Positions 1-8,000 of a DNA stretch of 64,000 nt are shown in pieces; the first letter of the stretch is position 1, and every line of letters begins with the position of its first letter. Origin of the DNA: Planktosalinus sp963975935 (GTDB taxonomy: Bacteria; Bacteroidota; Bacteroidia; Flavobacteriales; Flavobacteriaceae). The translations under genes and the position numbers were made by a program. The DNA lies in the NCBI GenBank assembly GCA_963975935.1, contig CAXBIQ010000005.1, positions 1 to 64,000 of the forward strand, in the 5' to 3' direction. The notes beneath the pieces were generated by a model that had not been told where the DNA came from, made no database searches, and worked only from the letters and a program-made list of their open reading frames with translations.

Positions 1-322
1 TAAAAAAGTAAAATAACAGCAAATCAATTTGGATTTAACCATAGTATCTAAAGGGCGGCGAAGTTACATTCGTTCGCCTGATGAAAGCTTTGGACACGGC
101 TCTCCATTGGGGTGACAAAAAAAAGGGAGTGCTCAACGGTGCGGGCTTACTCGGATGAGACTCCTCCTTCGTCGGAGTGACAAAAAACACGGGGGTGGAA
201 AAGGAAAGGAAGTTGCTCAGCGGTGCGTGCTTACTCTGATGGGATTAGCTTCGCTGAATCTTCGATTTCTCGCTTCGCTTCGGGATGACAAATTAATAGA
301 AAAAAGAGGGGGACAAAAAAGG
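1..322. repeat. Degenerate repeat array, non-coding
   Basis: No credible gene is seen here. Bases 129-160 and 213-244 are about 80% identical direct copies with an 84-bp period (core GCTCAACGGTGCGGGCTTAC versus GCTCAGCGGTGCGTGCTTAC). Each is preceded by a TGACAAAAA-type end (113-122 and 178-187), and a third TGACAAA end lies at 286-292. The segment before each end is a short imperfect hairpin such as CTCCTTCGTCGGAG (162-175). An imperfect GGCG/CGCC hairpin lies at 54-78. Related 'cggagTGACAAA' repeats are common between genes in Flavobacteriaceae. Short open frames across the array are not supported as genes. Confidence 0.6.
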
Positions 323-1252
323 CTATTTATAAATGGCAATCGTTTCCTCTCCCTTTGAGGTCTTAAACCCCCTGTACATCCCCTCCGTATTAAAAGGCAT
401 GGCCACATGGCCATGGGAATCCACAGCGATGAGTCCGCCATCGCCGCCTATTTTCAGGATGCGGTTTAAAATGACCTCATCAGCGGCTTGCTGTAACGTG
501 TAGCCTTTATATTCCATCAGGCAGGAAACATCATAAGCCACAACACCACGAATAAAAAACTCACCACTCCCCGTGCAGCTCACGGCGCAGGTGTTGTTGT
601 TTGCATAGGTTCCGGCGCCAATCATCGGGCTATCCCCCACCCGGCCCCATTTTTTATTGGTCATTCCGCCGGTGGATGTTGCTGCGGCCAGGTTTCCGTT
701 TTGGTCGCAGGCTACGGCTCCTACTGTTCCAAATTTAGAGTCTTTTTTATCACTATGATCCAGTTGGAATGAATCACTATCCTTTATTTTTTGCCATTGT
801 TCATAACGATACTGGTCATAAAAATAGTCAGGATTTTCTATTCCAAAACCGTTTTCTTTCGCAAAACGCATTGCGCCTTCTCCTGCGAGAAAAACGTGTT
901 CGCTTTTTAACATGACTTGCTTTGCCAGGGAAATGGGGTTTTTTATACCGGTAATTAAGGAAACAGCACCTGCTTTTAAGTTCTTGCCTTCCATAATGGA
1001 GGCATCCATTTCGTGGGTGCCGGCGTTGGTAAACACACTGCCTTTCCCGGCATTGAAAAGGGGGGTGTTTTCCAGTGATACAACAGCTTGTTCGACTACA
1101 TCAATAGCAGAAGCGCCGTTTTCAAGTAATGAGTAGCCAATATCCAAAGCTTGTTGCAAAGCATTTCTGTAGGCTGTTTCTTTTTCGGGGGTCATGGCGC
1201 CTTTGATCAAGGTGCCTGCCCCACCGTGTATGGCAATAGCGTATTTTTTCAT
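323..1252 (-). CDS. Isoaspartyl peptidase / plant-type L-asparaginase
   Basis: N-terminal nucleophile hydrolase of family T2 that removes isoaspartyl residues from damaged peptides and hydrolyses L-asparagine. The precursor should cleave itself before the nucleophile Thr176 in the motif FG-TVGAVA, giving alpha and beta subunits. Other family marks are the N-terminal AIHGGAG, NAGKGSVF, and GGMTNKKWGRVGDSPMIGAGTYA in the beta part. The length of about 309 residues is normal. The start at 1252 (MKKYAIAIHGG) is preferred, because the ATG three codons upstream overlaps an 18-bp palindrome. No signal peptide is seen, so it is probably cytoplasmic. It stands alone, next to repeats. Confidence 0.93.
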   Translation of the reverse strand: MKKYAIAIHGGAGTLIKGAMTPEKETAYRNALQQALDIGYSLLENGASAIDVVEQAVVSLENTPLFNAGKGSVFTNAGTHEMDASIMEGKNLKAGAVSLITGIKNPISLAKQVMLKSEHVFLAGEGAMRFAKENGFGIENPDYFYDQYRYEQWQKIKDSDSFQLDHSDKKDSKFGTVGAVACDQNGNLAAATSTGGMTNKKWGRVGDSPMIGAGTYANNNTCAVSCTGSGEFFIRGVVAYDVSCLMEYKGYTLQQAADEVILNRILKIGGDGGLIAVDSHGHVAMPFNTEGMYRGFKTSKGEETIAIYK

Positions 1253-1260
1253 ATCCCACA

Positions 1261-1278
1261 TTCCCGCACAGGCGGGAA
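1261..1278. repeat. REP-like palindrome TTCCCGC/GCGGGAA
   Basis: Perfect 7-bp arms around ACAG, directly upstream of the isoaspartyl peptidase start. It resembles the TCCCG-type palindromes at 2115, 8001 and 8067. It may act as an mRNA hairpin in the leader of the minus-strand gene. Confidence 0.55.
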
Positions 1279-1355
1279 ACCTTTAGGTTCAACGAAGTTA
1301 ATCTCGTTAATAATTATACAAAATTTTCAAAACTTAACTGTTCTACAGTCATTTC

Positions 1356-2003
1356 TCAATTATTATCCCAAAAAACATCAGGATTAATATAGAAAACAGT
1401 ATCTATAAAAAAAAGGATGCTGTTTTGGGTTAAAACATTTTCATCGTGCAAATCTTCTAAAATAATGCCCAAAGCAGGATGATAATAATCGTGATTTTTT
1501 ATATTTTCAAAGCCATTTGAGGAGAGAAAACTTTTAATGTCTGAAGGTTTAGTTATGCTATCTGCTTTGACAAAAGATTGTCTTACAACAGCAAAAAGAG
1601 TATCCTGATTTTGATAAAACCCTAACAATTGGTAATGCGTATCTGCAAAGAAATAATTATGCAACAAAAGATTGTAAAAATAATCTTCCCAAGAGGCATA
1701 ATAGATGGCATCATTGAGTTTTATAACATATTGGCTATCTTGAATATAAACCTTTTGTTCTGCTCCTTGAGAAATAAATTTAGATTCATCGATAGCATCA
1801 ATAAATAAGTTATGTTTTGAAGCAAATTCAATTAACTTCTTTGCTTCTTCTTTTTTGTTTTGGTGCTTTGCTTCAGCCATTGGGCTTGCTCTTTGGCTTG
1901 TTCTAAGCTGACCGGCAACTGCTTGGATAATAGCATCATAGCTAGAGACACTCTTTCCTGAAAGGATATTTTGTAATTCATTTTTTAACTTTTTTAGGTA
2001 CAT
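1356..2003 (-). CDS. Small kinase-like protein, PolyVal kinase family
   Basis: A 215-residue protein whose residues 75-210 resemble the serine/threonine/tyrosine kinase-like domain known from polyvalent proteins of phages and conjugative elements. Visible kinase-like landmarks are GAEQKVY (glycine-loop equivalent, 80-86), VIKLND with Lys95, ILEDLHDENV with Asp184/Asp187 and Asn189 as a catalytic-loop equivalent, and FFID with Asp201 in the place of the DFG aspartate. Residues 1-70 form a charged helical leader (QNILSG, RTSQRAS, KKEEAKKLIEF). It is cytoplasmic, with no partner gene beside it. The substrate is unknown and activity has not been shown. I recognise the family from motif order only, so the call is moderately sure. 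Confidence 0.6.
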   Translation of the reverse strand: MYLKKLKNELQNILSGKSVSSYDAIIQAVAGQLRTSQRASPMAEAKHQNKKEEAKKLIEFASKHNLFIDAIDESKFISQGAEQKVYIQDSQYVIKLNDAIYYASWEDYFYNLLLHNYFFADTHYQLLGFYQNQDTLFAVVRQSFVKADSITKPSDIKSFLSSNGFENIKNHDYYHPALGIILEDLHDENVLTQNSILFFIDTVFYINPDVFWDNN

Positions 2004-2297
2004 TAACGATTTTTTTAAACTAAAAACCTGTAATCAACGCGATTACAAAGGTAAACTAATTTTACTTACATTACTTTGGAAGCACGCTGCCGTTTGGATA
2101 GTCATTTCTCGCAATCCCGATAGCTATCGGGAGCAGGGGCGCAAAGTTATTAACCCAAACTTTAGTATATTTTTCAACCCGCTAAGACTTCGACTTCGCT
2201 CAGCCACCGCTCCTTGCTATTAAGTCTGAAAAATACAATTTCCATTTTAATTGCACGCATAAGTTTTGTAGTTTTATAAGCTAAAATTCAATCACCC
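2004..2297. other. Intergenic region with REP-like repeats upstream of polA
   Basis: Divergent spacer between the kinase-like gene and polA. It holds the perfect 18-bp palindrome TCCCGATAGCTATCGGGA at 2115-2132 and a CTTCGACTTCGCTCAG-type repeat at about 2188-2203, both recurring classes in Flavobacteriaceae. A near-consensus -7 element (TAAGTTTTG, one base too long) lies near 2270, a plausible polA promoter. No small gene is visible. Confidence 0.5.
2115..2132. repeat. Perfect 18-bp palindrome
   Basis: TCCCGATAGCTATCGGGA is a perfect palindrome. It shares the TCCCG/CGGGA ends of the hairpins at 1261, 8001 and 8067, so it is probably a member of one interspersed palindrome class. Confidence 0.6.
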
Positions 2298-5171
2298 ATG
2301 GCCGAACAAAAACGACTTTTCCTGCTGGATGCTTATGCGCTTATTTTCAGGGGGTATTATGCTTTTATCAAGAATCCGCGTATCAATTCCAAAGGCTTGG
2401 ACACCTCGGCGATTATGGGGTTTATGAATTCGTTGCTCGACGTCATCAGAAGGGAAAAGCCGGACCATCTTGCCGTGTGTTTTGATAAAGGCGGAAGTGA
2501 TGTGCGCAATGAATTGTACAGCGAATACAAAGCCAACCGTGATGCCACGCCCGAGCCCATCATGATTGCCATTCCTTATATCCAAGATATACTTAAGGCG
2601 ATGCACATTCCCGTGGTGGTGCTTCCGGGTTGTGAAGCAGATGATGTGATTGGAACTTTAGCCAAACAAGCCGAAAAAGAAGGCTATAAAGTTTATATGG
2701 TCACGCCCGATAAAGATTTTGCCCAACTGGTTTCTGAAAACATTTTTATGTACCGCCCGGCACGAATGGGAAATGGTATTGAAATCTGGGGAATTCCCGA
2801 AGTGCAGAAAAAATTTGGCGTCAAACGGCCCGAACAGGTCATTGATTTTCTGGGGATGATGGGGGATGCTTCAGACAACATACCCGGACTTCCGGGAGTG
2901 GGTGAAAAAACCGCAAAAAAATTCCTTGCTGAGTTTGAAACCATGGAAGGATTACTAGCCAATACCGACAAGCTAAAAGGTAAAATGAAAGAAAAGGTGG
3001 AAGAAAATGCCGAGCTTGGTATGCTCTCTAAAGAACTTGCAAAAATTCTAATTGACTGTGACGTGACCTTTGATGCCAAAGACTACGAACTCTCCATGCC
3101 GGACGGCGAAAAAGTACAGGAAATCTTTGAAGAACTGGAATTTAGAAGACTGAAGGATCAGTTTTTACAATTGTTTAGTACTAATCCTTCTGAGGTCCTC
3201 CCCCTAACCCCCTCCAAAGGAGGGGGGACTAGTGCCGATTCTAAAACTTCCCCTCCTTCGGAGGGGGCCGGGGGGAGGACTACTGCCGGCTCCGGGCAGT
3301 TCTCGCTTTTTGATGCAGAAGGCGGTACAACAGAAAACATCACCATGACCTCCTCGCGCAAAACCATTAAGGACACAGACCATTTTTACCAGACTGTGCA
3401 ACCTGGAATGGGCACCAAACTCTTTCTACAAAACCTGATGAAACAAAATTCAGTTTGTTTTGACACCGAAACCACCAGCTTGGATCCTTTGGAAGCAGAG
3501 CTTGTGGGTATTGCCTTTTCATGGGAAATCGGTAAAGGATTCTATCTCCCCTTTCCGGAGAATAAAGAAGAAGCCCAGGAAATCATAGAGCAACTTCGAC
3601 CATTTTTTGAAGCTGAAACCATTGAAAAAGTGGGTCAGAATTTAAAATATGACATCAAGGTACTGGCTAAATACAACGTCACAATTAAAGGAAAACTGTT
3701 TGACACCATGCTCGCGCATTATCTCATCAATCCTGATATGCGCCACAATATGGATGTGCTGGCTGAGACCTATTTGAATTACACACCCGTTTCCATCACC
3801 GAATTGATTGGTAAAAAAGGAAAAAATCAGCAGTCGATGCGTGATGTGCCTATTGACCAGCAAACCGAATATGCCGTTGAAGATGCAGACATCACCCTGC
3901 AGCTCAAAGCCCATTTTGAAAAAGAACTGGGCGAGGCCAATACCCAAAAATTGTTTGATGAGATTGAAATCCCGTTGGTTTCTGTGTTGGCACATATGGA
4001 ATTGGAAGGCATTCGGCTGGATGCCGAATTTCTAAATTCGCTTTCACAAAAGCTGGATGAAGACATTTTACATTTGGAAAAAGAAATCTACAAGGAAGCC
4101 GGCGAGACCTTTAATATCGCTTCGCCAAAACAGCTGGGTGAAATACTATTCGAAAAAATGCAACTCGTCAAAAAACCCAAAAAGACCAAAACCGGTCAAT
4201 ATTCCACTGCAGAAGATGTGCTATCTGTTTTGGCGAAAGACCATAAAATCATCAGGGACGTCCTGGAATACCGTGGATTGAGCAAATTGAAGAGCACTTA
4301 TGTAGATGCGTTGCCCAATCAGGTAAGTAAGGTCACCGGCCGTGTTCATACCGACTATATGCAAACAGTAGCCGCCACCGGACGATTGAGCAGTAACAAC
4401 CCCAACCTGCAAAACATCCCCATCAGGACAGAGCGTGGTCGCGAAGTGCGAAAAGCCTTTGTTCCCAGAAATGAAGAATACACTTTACTCGCTGCCGATT
4501 ATTCTCAGATAGAACTGCGCATTATCGCTGCATTAAGCAAAGAGCCCAAAATGATGGAAGCCTTTAAAAACGGTGAAGACATTCACGCTTCCACCGCTTC
4601 AAAGGTGTTTAATGTCCCTATTGAAGAGGTTACCCGCGAGCAACGTGGCAATGCAAAAACGGTCAACTTTGGGATTATCTATGGGGTTTCGGCTTTTGGT
4701 TTAAGCAATCAAACTGACCTGAACCGCACCGAAGCCAAGGAATTGATCGACACCTATTATGAGACCTACCCCAAACTAAAAAGCTATATGGCCGAACAGG
4801 TTGATTTTGCCCGTGAAAACGGCTATGTACAAACCGTTTTGGGCAGACGGCGCTATTTAAAAGACATCAATTCGCAAAACGCCGTGGTGCGTGGTGCTGC
4901 TGAGCGCAATGCCGTGAACGCCCCCATTCAGGGAAGTGCTGCCGACATCATCAAAATAGCCATGATCAACATTTACAACAAACTTGTTGAAGGAAACTAC
5001 AAAACCAAAATGCTACTTCAGGTGCATGATGAATTGGTTTTTGACGCTTATAAGCCCGAACTTGAAAAGGTTAAAACCCTCATCAAAACCGAAATGGAAA
5101 ACGCTTTTAAACTGGAAGTACCCTTGGATGTGGATTTGGGTGTAGGCAATAACTGGCTGGAGGCGCACTAA
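2298..5171 (+). CDS. polA: DNA polymerase I
   Basis: Family A DNA polymerase for Okazaki fragment processing and repair. Residues 1-290 are the 5'-3' exonuclease (DAYALIFRGYYAF near 9, EADDVIGTLA near 112, TPDKD near 135, GDASDNIPGLPGVGEKTA near 190). Residues 380-560 are the 3'-5' exonuclease, with the proofreading motif FDTETTS near 388 intact. The polymerase domain carries motif A AADYSQIELR (near 732), motif B NAKTVNFGIIYG (near 785) and motif C VHDELVFDA (near 908). The length of 957 is slightly long, partly because residues 299-334 come from an inverted repeat pair inserted in frame in the linker. A bidirectional terminator follows. Confidence 0.97.
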   Translation: MAEQKRLFLLDAYALIFRGYYAFIKNPRINSKGLDTSAIMGFMNSLLDVIRREKPDHLAVCFDKGGSDVRNELYSEYKANRDATPEPIMIAIPYIQDILKAMHIPVVVLPGCEADDVIGTLAKQAEKEGYKVYMVTPDKDFAQLVSENIFMYRPARMGNGIEIWGIPEVQKKFGVKRPEQVIDFLGMMGDASDNIPGLPGVGEKTAKKFLAEFETMEGLLANTDKLKGKMKEKVEENAELGMLSKELAKILIDCDVTFDAKDYELSMPDGEKVQEIFEELEFRRLKDQFLQLFSTNPSEVLPLTPSKGGGTSADSKTSPPSEGAGGRTTAGSGQFSLFDAEGGTTENITMTSSRKTIKDTDHFYQTVQPGMGTKLFLQNLMKQNSVCFDTETTSLDPLEAELVGIAFSWEIGKGFYLPFPENKEEAQEIIEQLRPFFEAETIEKVGQNLKYDIKVLAKYNVTIKGKLFDTMLAHYLINPDMRHNMDVLAETYLNYTPVSITELIGKKGKNQQSMRDVPIDQQTEYAVEDADITLQLKAHFEKELGEANTQKLFDEIEIPLVSVLAHMELEGIRLDAEFLNSLSQKLDEDILHLEKEIYKEAGETFNIASPKQLGEILFEKMQLVKKPKKTKTGQYSTAEDVLSVLAKDHKIIRDVLEYRGLSKLKSTYVDALPNQVSKVTGRVHTDYMQTVAATGRLSSNNPNLQNIPIRTERGREVRKAFVPRNEEYTLLAADYSQIELRIIAALSKEPKMMEAFKNGEDIHASTASKVFNVPIEEVTREQRGNAKTVNFGIIYGVSAFGLSNQTDLNRTEAKELIDTYYETYPKLKSYMAEQVDFARENGYVQTVLGRRRYLKDINSQNAVVRGAAERNAVNAPIQGSAADIIKIAMINIYNKLVEGNYKTKMLLQVHDELVFDAYKPELEKVKTLIKTEMENAFKLEVPLDVDLGVGNNWLEAH
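3191..3300. repeat. Inverted repeat pair inserted in frame inside polA
   Basis: Two copies of an approximately 40-bp GC-rich element lie head to head at 3191-3230 and 3247-3284. The first reads TCCTCCCCCTAACCCCCTCC with AAAGGAGGGG after it; the reverse complement of the second has the same shape (CCTCCCCCCGGCCCCCTCCG, then AAGGAGGGG). A smaller palindrome ACTGCC/GGCAGT follows at 3282-3300. Translated, this gives a Pro/Ser/Gly-rich linker (LPLTPSKGGG, then SPPSEGAGGR) between the two exonuclease domains. The base composition differs sharply from the rest of polA. Confidence 0.75.
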
Positions 5172-5178
5172 AAATAAA

Positions 5179-5209
5179 AAGCCCGTTGAAATTTTAACGG
5201 GCTTTTTTA
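5179..5209. terminator. Bidirectional terminator, polA / lipoprotein
   Basis: Stem GCCCGTT (5181-5187) and AACGGGC (5196-5202), with a T run on the polA side and an A run that becomes a U run for the convergent minus-strand lipoprotein gene. Confidence 0.85.
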
Positions 5210-5232
5210 TTTTTCAATATTCTCAAACAGTT

Positions 5233-5751
5233 TTACTGTTTTGTGTATTCAAGCGTTAAGGTTTCAGTTACAGTTGCAACACCATCCCCCTCTTCTACTT
5301 CAATTTCAAACCCGTTTGAAATAGCAAAAGTGAGTTTGTTTCCATCCTGAGCTCCAGTAAATGTAACACCTGAATCCGTTAAGGTAACAGTGTCCCCATT
5401 TTGAGTCCAGACAAATGCAGTAGTAGTACTTTCCGTTACACAGGCTACTGAATATTCATACTCATCAGTAGTACCGGCTACAACTTCTAGAGTAATATCA
5501 GCATATGAAGTTGATAAGTTTGCTCCTGTACCGTTTGAGTTAAATACCAGGGTTTCATTTTCATAGCAATTTGTTTGTGCCATGATATCATTTGAAATCA
5601 CACCATCTCCATTTAAGTCATATGCATTTTGAGATTTAAATGCAGTCATTTTCCAGGTTCCTTCAATGGCCACAGTATTATTATTGTCATCATCTGATGA
5701 GCAACTTGCAAATAGAACTGCGAAAAGAACCAAACTAAATACTTTTTTCAT
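5233..5751 (-). CDS. Lipocalin-like surface lipoprotein
   Basis: A 172-residue lipoprotein of unknown function. The signal peptide MKKVFSLVLFAVLFASC ends in a lipobox cysteine followed by SSDDDNNN, an acidic run of the type that directs lipoproteins to the cell surface in Flavobacteriia. The mature part begins IEGTWKMTAF and is rich in beta strands, resembling the lipocalin-like domains common in this phylum. Two cysteines in the mature domain (NCYEN and VACVTE) could form a disulfide. The start at 5751 is chosen because it begins the signal peptide; an in-frame ATG 19 codons upstream would bury it. It is convergent with polA. Confidence 0.8.
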   Translation of the reverse strand: MKKVFSLVLFAVLFASCSSDDDNNNTVAIEGTWKMTAFKSQNAYDLNGDGVISNDIMAQTNCYENETLVFNSNGTGANLSTSYADITLEVVAGTTDEYEYSVACVTESTTTAFVWTQNGDTVTLTDSGVTFTGAQDGNKLTFAISNGFEIEVEEGDGVATVTETLTLEYTKQ

Positions 5752-5938
5752 AATTGAATTGATTTTTAAAATTTTGTGCAAAACAAACATAATTATTTGA
5801 ATTACCAATATGATTTAACGTATTCTACAACGGTCATGAGATGTAAAATAGTATAAAAGTGATTAAATCTTCAATACAGATTCATTTCAAGCAGATTTAA
5901 AGTTCTGCGATTGGAAGAAAAAAATTCAAAATACACCA

Positions 5939-5969
5939 TTTGTAAATCAAATATATAGTTGTACATTTG
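5939..5969 (+). promoter_or_regulatory. Promoter of the rplM operon
   Basis: A TTTG -33 element (5939-5942) and a TACATTTG -7 element (5962-5969), 19 bp apart, match the Bacteroidota housekeeping consensus TTTG-N19-TAnnTTTG. Transcription should start near 5975. Confidence 0.75.
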
Positions 5970-5975
5970 CACCCC

Positions 5976-6030
5976 AATTCTCGTTAGGAGAATTAATTAG
6001 GAATGTTTAACGTGCCTGTCGAGAGACGGG
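5976..6030 (+). promoter_or_regulatory. Structured leader of rplM mRNA
   Basis: The leader folds into two hairpins: AATTCTC/GAGAATT (5976-5994) with a 5-base loop, and CCTGTC-GAGA-GACGGG (6015-6030) with one T-G wobble and a GAGA loop. The first begins at the predicted transcript start. This placement fits an autoregulatory ribosomal-protein leader or an mRNA-stabilising 5' hairpin. No known leader family is assigned. Confidence 0.45.
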
Positions 6031-6047
6031 TTTTAAAATGAATTAGT

Positions 6048-6500
6048 GTGGACACATTAAGTTACAAAACAGTATCTGCAAACAAAGCGACCGTTACAAA
6101 AGAGTGGTTGCATATAGATGCTGAAGGGCAAACTTTAGGACGTCTTTCTTCAGAAGTTGCAAAACTTTTGAGAGGAAAACACAAGCCAAACTTTACTCCT
6201 CACGTTGATTGTGGTGATAACGTTGTTATTACCAACGCAGAAAAAATCAACTTAACCGGAAAAAAATGGGACGCGAAGGAATACATCCGTCACACAGGTT
6301 ACCCGGGTGGACAAAGAAGCTTGACTGCTAAAGAACTTTTCGCTAAAAATCCGGAGCGATTGATCGAAAAATCGGTAAAGGGTATGTTGCCTAAAAACAA
6401 ATTAGGAGCAGAACTTTTTAGAAATTTAAAGGTATATGCAGGTGCATCTCACGATCACGAAGCGCAAAAGCCTAAAACTATTAACTTAAACAAAAATTAA
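6048..6500 (+). CDS. rplM: Large subunit ribosomal protein uL13
   Basis: Component of the 50S subunit, an early-assembly protein binding 23S rRNA. The sequence DTLSYKTVSANKATVTKEW is the Bacteroidota form, and family blocks GQTLGRLSSEVAKLLRGK, HVDCGDNVVITNA and GYPGGQRS follow. The length of 150 residues is normal for this phylum. The start codon is GTG at 6048; an ATG at 6038 is closed at once by Asn-stop, so GTG is the only start that gives the conserved N-terminus. It heads an operon with rpsI, three bases downstream. Confidence 0.96.
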   Translation: MDTLSYKTVSANKATVTKEWLHIDAEGQTLGRLSSEVAKLLRGKHKPNFTPHVDCGDNVVITNAEKINLTGKKWDAKEYIRHTGYPGGQRSLTAKELFAKNPERLIEKSVKGMLPKNKLGAELFRNLKVYAGASHDHEAQKPKTINLNKN

Positions 6501-6503
6501 GTA

Positions 6504-6890
6504 ATGGAAGTTATTCACAAAATAGGCAGAAGAAAAACTGCAGTGGCACGTGTGTATTTGTCTCCAGGAACAGGAACAATCACCGTGAACAAAAGAGAGT
6601 TTGACAACTACTTTTCCACAGATACTTTAAAGTACAAAGTGATGCAACCTTTGGCAATGACCAATAACGAGACCACTTATGATATTAAAGTAAATGTATT
6701 TGGTGGTGGAACTACCGGTCAGGCTGAAGCTATACGTCTTGCCCTTTCAAGAGCAATGTGTGAAGTTGATGCAGACAACAGAGCCACCCTTAAACCGGAA
6801 GGCTTGTTGACAAGAGATCCAAGAATGGTAGAGCGCAAGAAATTCGGTCAGAAAAAAGCGCGTAAGAAATTCCAGTTCTCTAAACGTTAA
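6504..6890 (+). CDS. rpsI: Small subunit ribosomal protein uS9
   Basis: 30S head protein whose C-terminal tail reaches the P-site tRNA. The 128-residue length, IGRRKTAVARVYL start, GGGTTGQAEAIRLALSRA core and the terminal KKARKKFQFSKR with conserved final Lys-Arg are diagnostic. It lies 3 bp after rplM and is surely co-transcribed. A 191-bp spacer with two hairpins separates it from rpsB. Confidence 0.97.
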   Translation: MEVIHKIGRRKTAVARVYLSPGTGTITVNKREFDNYFSTDTLKYKVMQPLAMTNNETTYDIKVNVFGGGTTGQAEAIRLALSRAMCEVDADNRATLKPEGLLTRDPRMVERKKFGQKKARKKFQFSKR

Positions 6891-6891
6891 T

Positions 6892-7000
6892 ATTCCGCAC
6901 TTGTTGCGGAATCTCGTCAACGCAGTAGTGTCTGTCTTGATGAAAAAGTTCTAAAAATTATTATAAACGCTGTTCTTTTTCCGCCAAAGGCGGAGAAAAA
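6892..7000 (+). other. Two hairpins in the rpsI-rpsB spacer
   Basis: ATTCCGCA/TGCGGAAT (6892-6912, 5-base loop) follows the rpsI stop at once and is not followed by a T run, so it is more likely a 3' end-stabilising or processing hairpin than a terminator. A second hairpin, TCCGCC-AAA-GGCGGA (about 6980-6994) with flanking T5 and A6 runs, looks like a partial terminator or a REP-type palindrome. The remaining 80 bases before rpsB show no consensus promoter. Confidence 0.45.
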
Positions 7001-7081
7001 ATTAGTTTAGCATCTAAATGTGCAAGACCTTATTCAAGCTACTTGAGCATTGCTAAATTACAGAACGTAAACTATTAAAAA

Positions 7082-7996
7082 ATGGCAAAAAAAATCGAAG
7101 TAAAAGAATTACTTGATGCAGGTGTACATTTTGGTCACCTCACCAGAAAATGGAATCCGAACATGGCTCCTTACATCTATATGGAGCGTAACGGGATTCA
7201 CATCATCAACCTTTACAAAACTGCTGCAAAACTTGAAGAAGCTGCTGAAGCTCTTAAGAAAATAGCAGGAAGCGGACGAAAAATCCTTTTCGTTGCTACC
7301 AAAAAACAAGCAAAAGACATTGTTGCTGAAAACGCAAAAAATGCAAACCAGCCTTACATCACAGAGAGATGGCCCGGGGGTATGCTTACCAACTTTGTTA
7401 CCATCAGAAAAGCCGTTAAGAAAATGGCTGCGATTGACAAGATGAAACAAGACGGTACTTTTGAAACCCTTTCAAAAAAAGAGCGTTTACAGGTTTCACG
7501 TCAAAGAGAAAAACTTGAGAAAAACTTAGGTTCCATCTCAGACATGAGTCGTTTGCCAGCTGCACTTTTCATTGTTGATACCTTGCGTGAGCACATTGCC
7601 GTGAAGGAAGCTCAGAAGTTAAACATTCCTATTTTTGCAATGGTCGATACAAACTCTGATCCAAGAGAGATTGACTATGCAATTCCTTCAAACGACGATG
7701 CTTCAAAATCAATTGAAAAGATTTTAGGTTATGTAAGTGCTTCTATCACTGAAGCCCTTTCAGAAAGAAAAGCTGACAAAGCAGAAAAAGATGCTGCAGA
7801 TGACGATCAGGAAGGTGCTAAACCCGCTAAAAAAGCTAAAAAGGAGCCAAAAGCTAAAAAAGAGGCGTTAGAAGTAGAAGTTCCTTCTACAGACCCTGAA
7901 GACAAAAAAGCAATGAAAGAAGCCAAAAAAGAGGTGAAGCTTGAGTCTAAAAAGGAAACTCTTGAAAAGGCAACTGATTCCGGTGAAGAGGAATAG
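7082..7996 (+). CDS. rpsB: Small subunit ribosomal protein uS2 with charged C-terminal tail
   Basis: 30S body protein. The family core is clear (LLDAGVHFGHLTRKWNPNMAPYI, ITERWPGGMLTNFVTI, ALFIVDTLREHIAVKEA, VDTNSDPREIDYAIPSNDDA). The core ends near residue 225. Residues 228-304 form a low-complexity Lys/Glu/Ala tail (PAKKAKKEPKAKKEA), making it 304 residues against about 240 in Escherichia coli. Such tails occur in Flavobacteriia. The gene is followed by a GAAA-loop hairpin and then tsf, a classic pairing. Confidence 0.96.
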   Translation: MAKKIEVKELLDAGVHFGHLTRKWNPNMAPYIYMERNGIHIINLYKTAAKLEEAAEALKKIAGSGRKILFVATKKQAKDIVAENAKNANQPYITERWPGGMLTNFVTIRKAVKKMAAIDKMKQDGTFETLSKKERLQVSRQREKLEKNLGSISDMSRLPAALFIVDTLREHIAVKEAQKLNIPIFAMVDTNSDPREIDYAIPSNDDASKSIEKILGYVSASITEALSERKADKAEKDAADDDQEGAKPAKKAKKEPKAKKEALEVEVPSTDPEDKKAMKEAKKEVKLESKKETLEKATDSGEEE

Positions 7997-8000
7997 AAAA

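Noticed and set aside
155..441. Short frames on both strands in the first 440 bases
   Set aside because: They translate repeat sequence or overlap the end of the isoaspartyl peptidase gene; no start context or family match.
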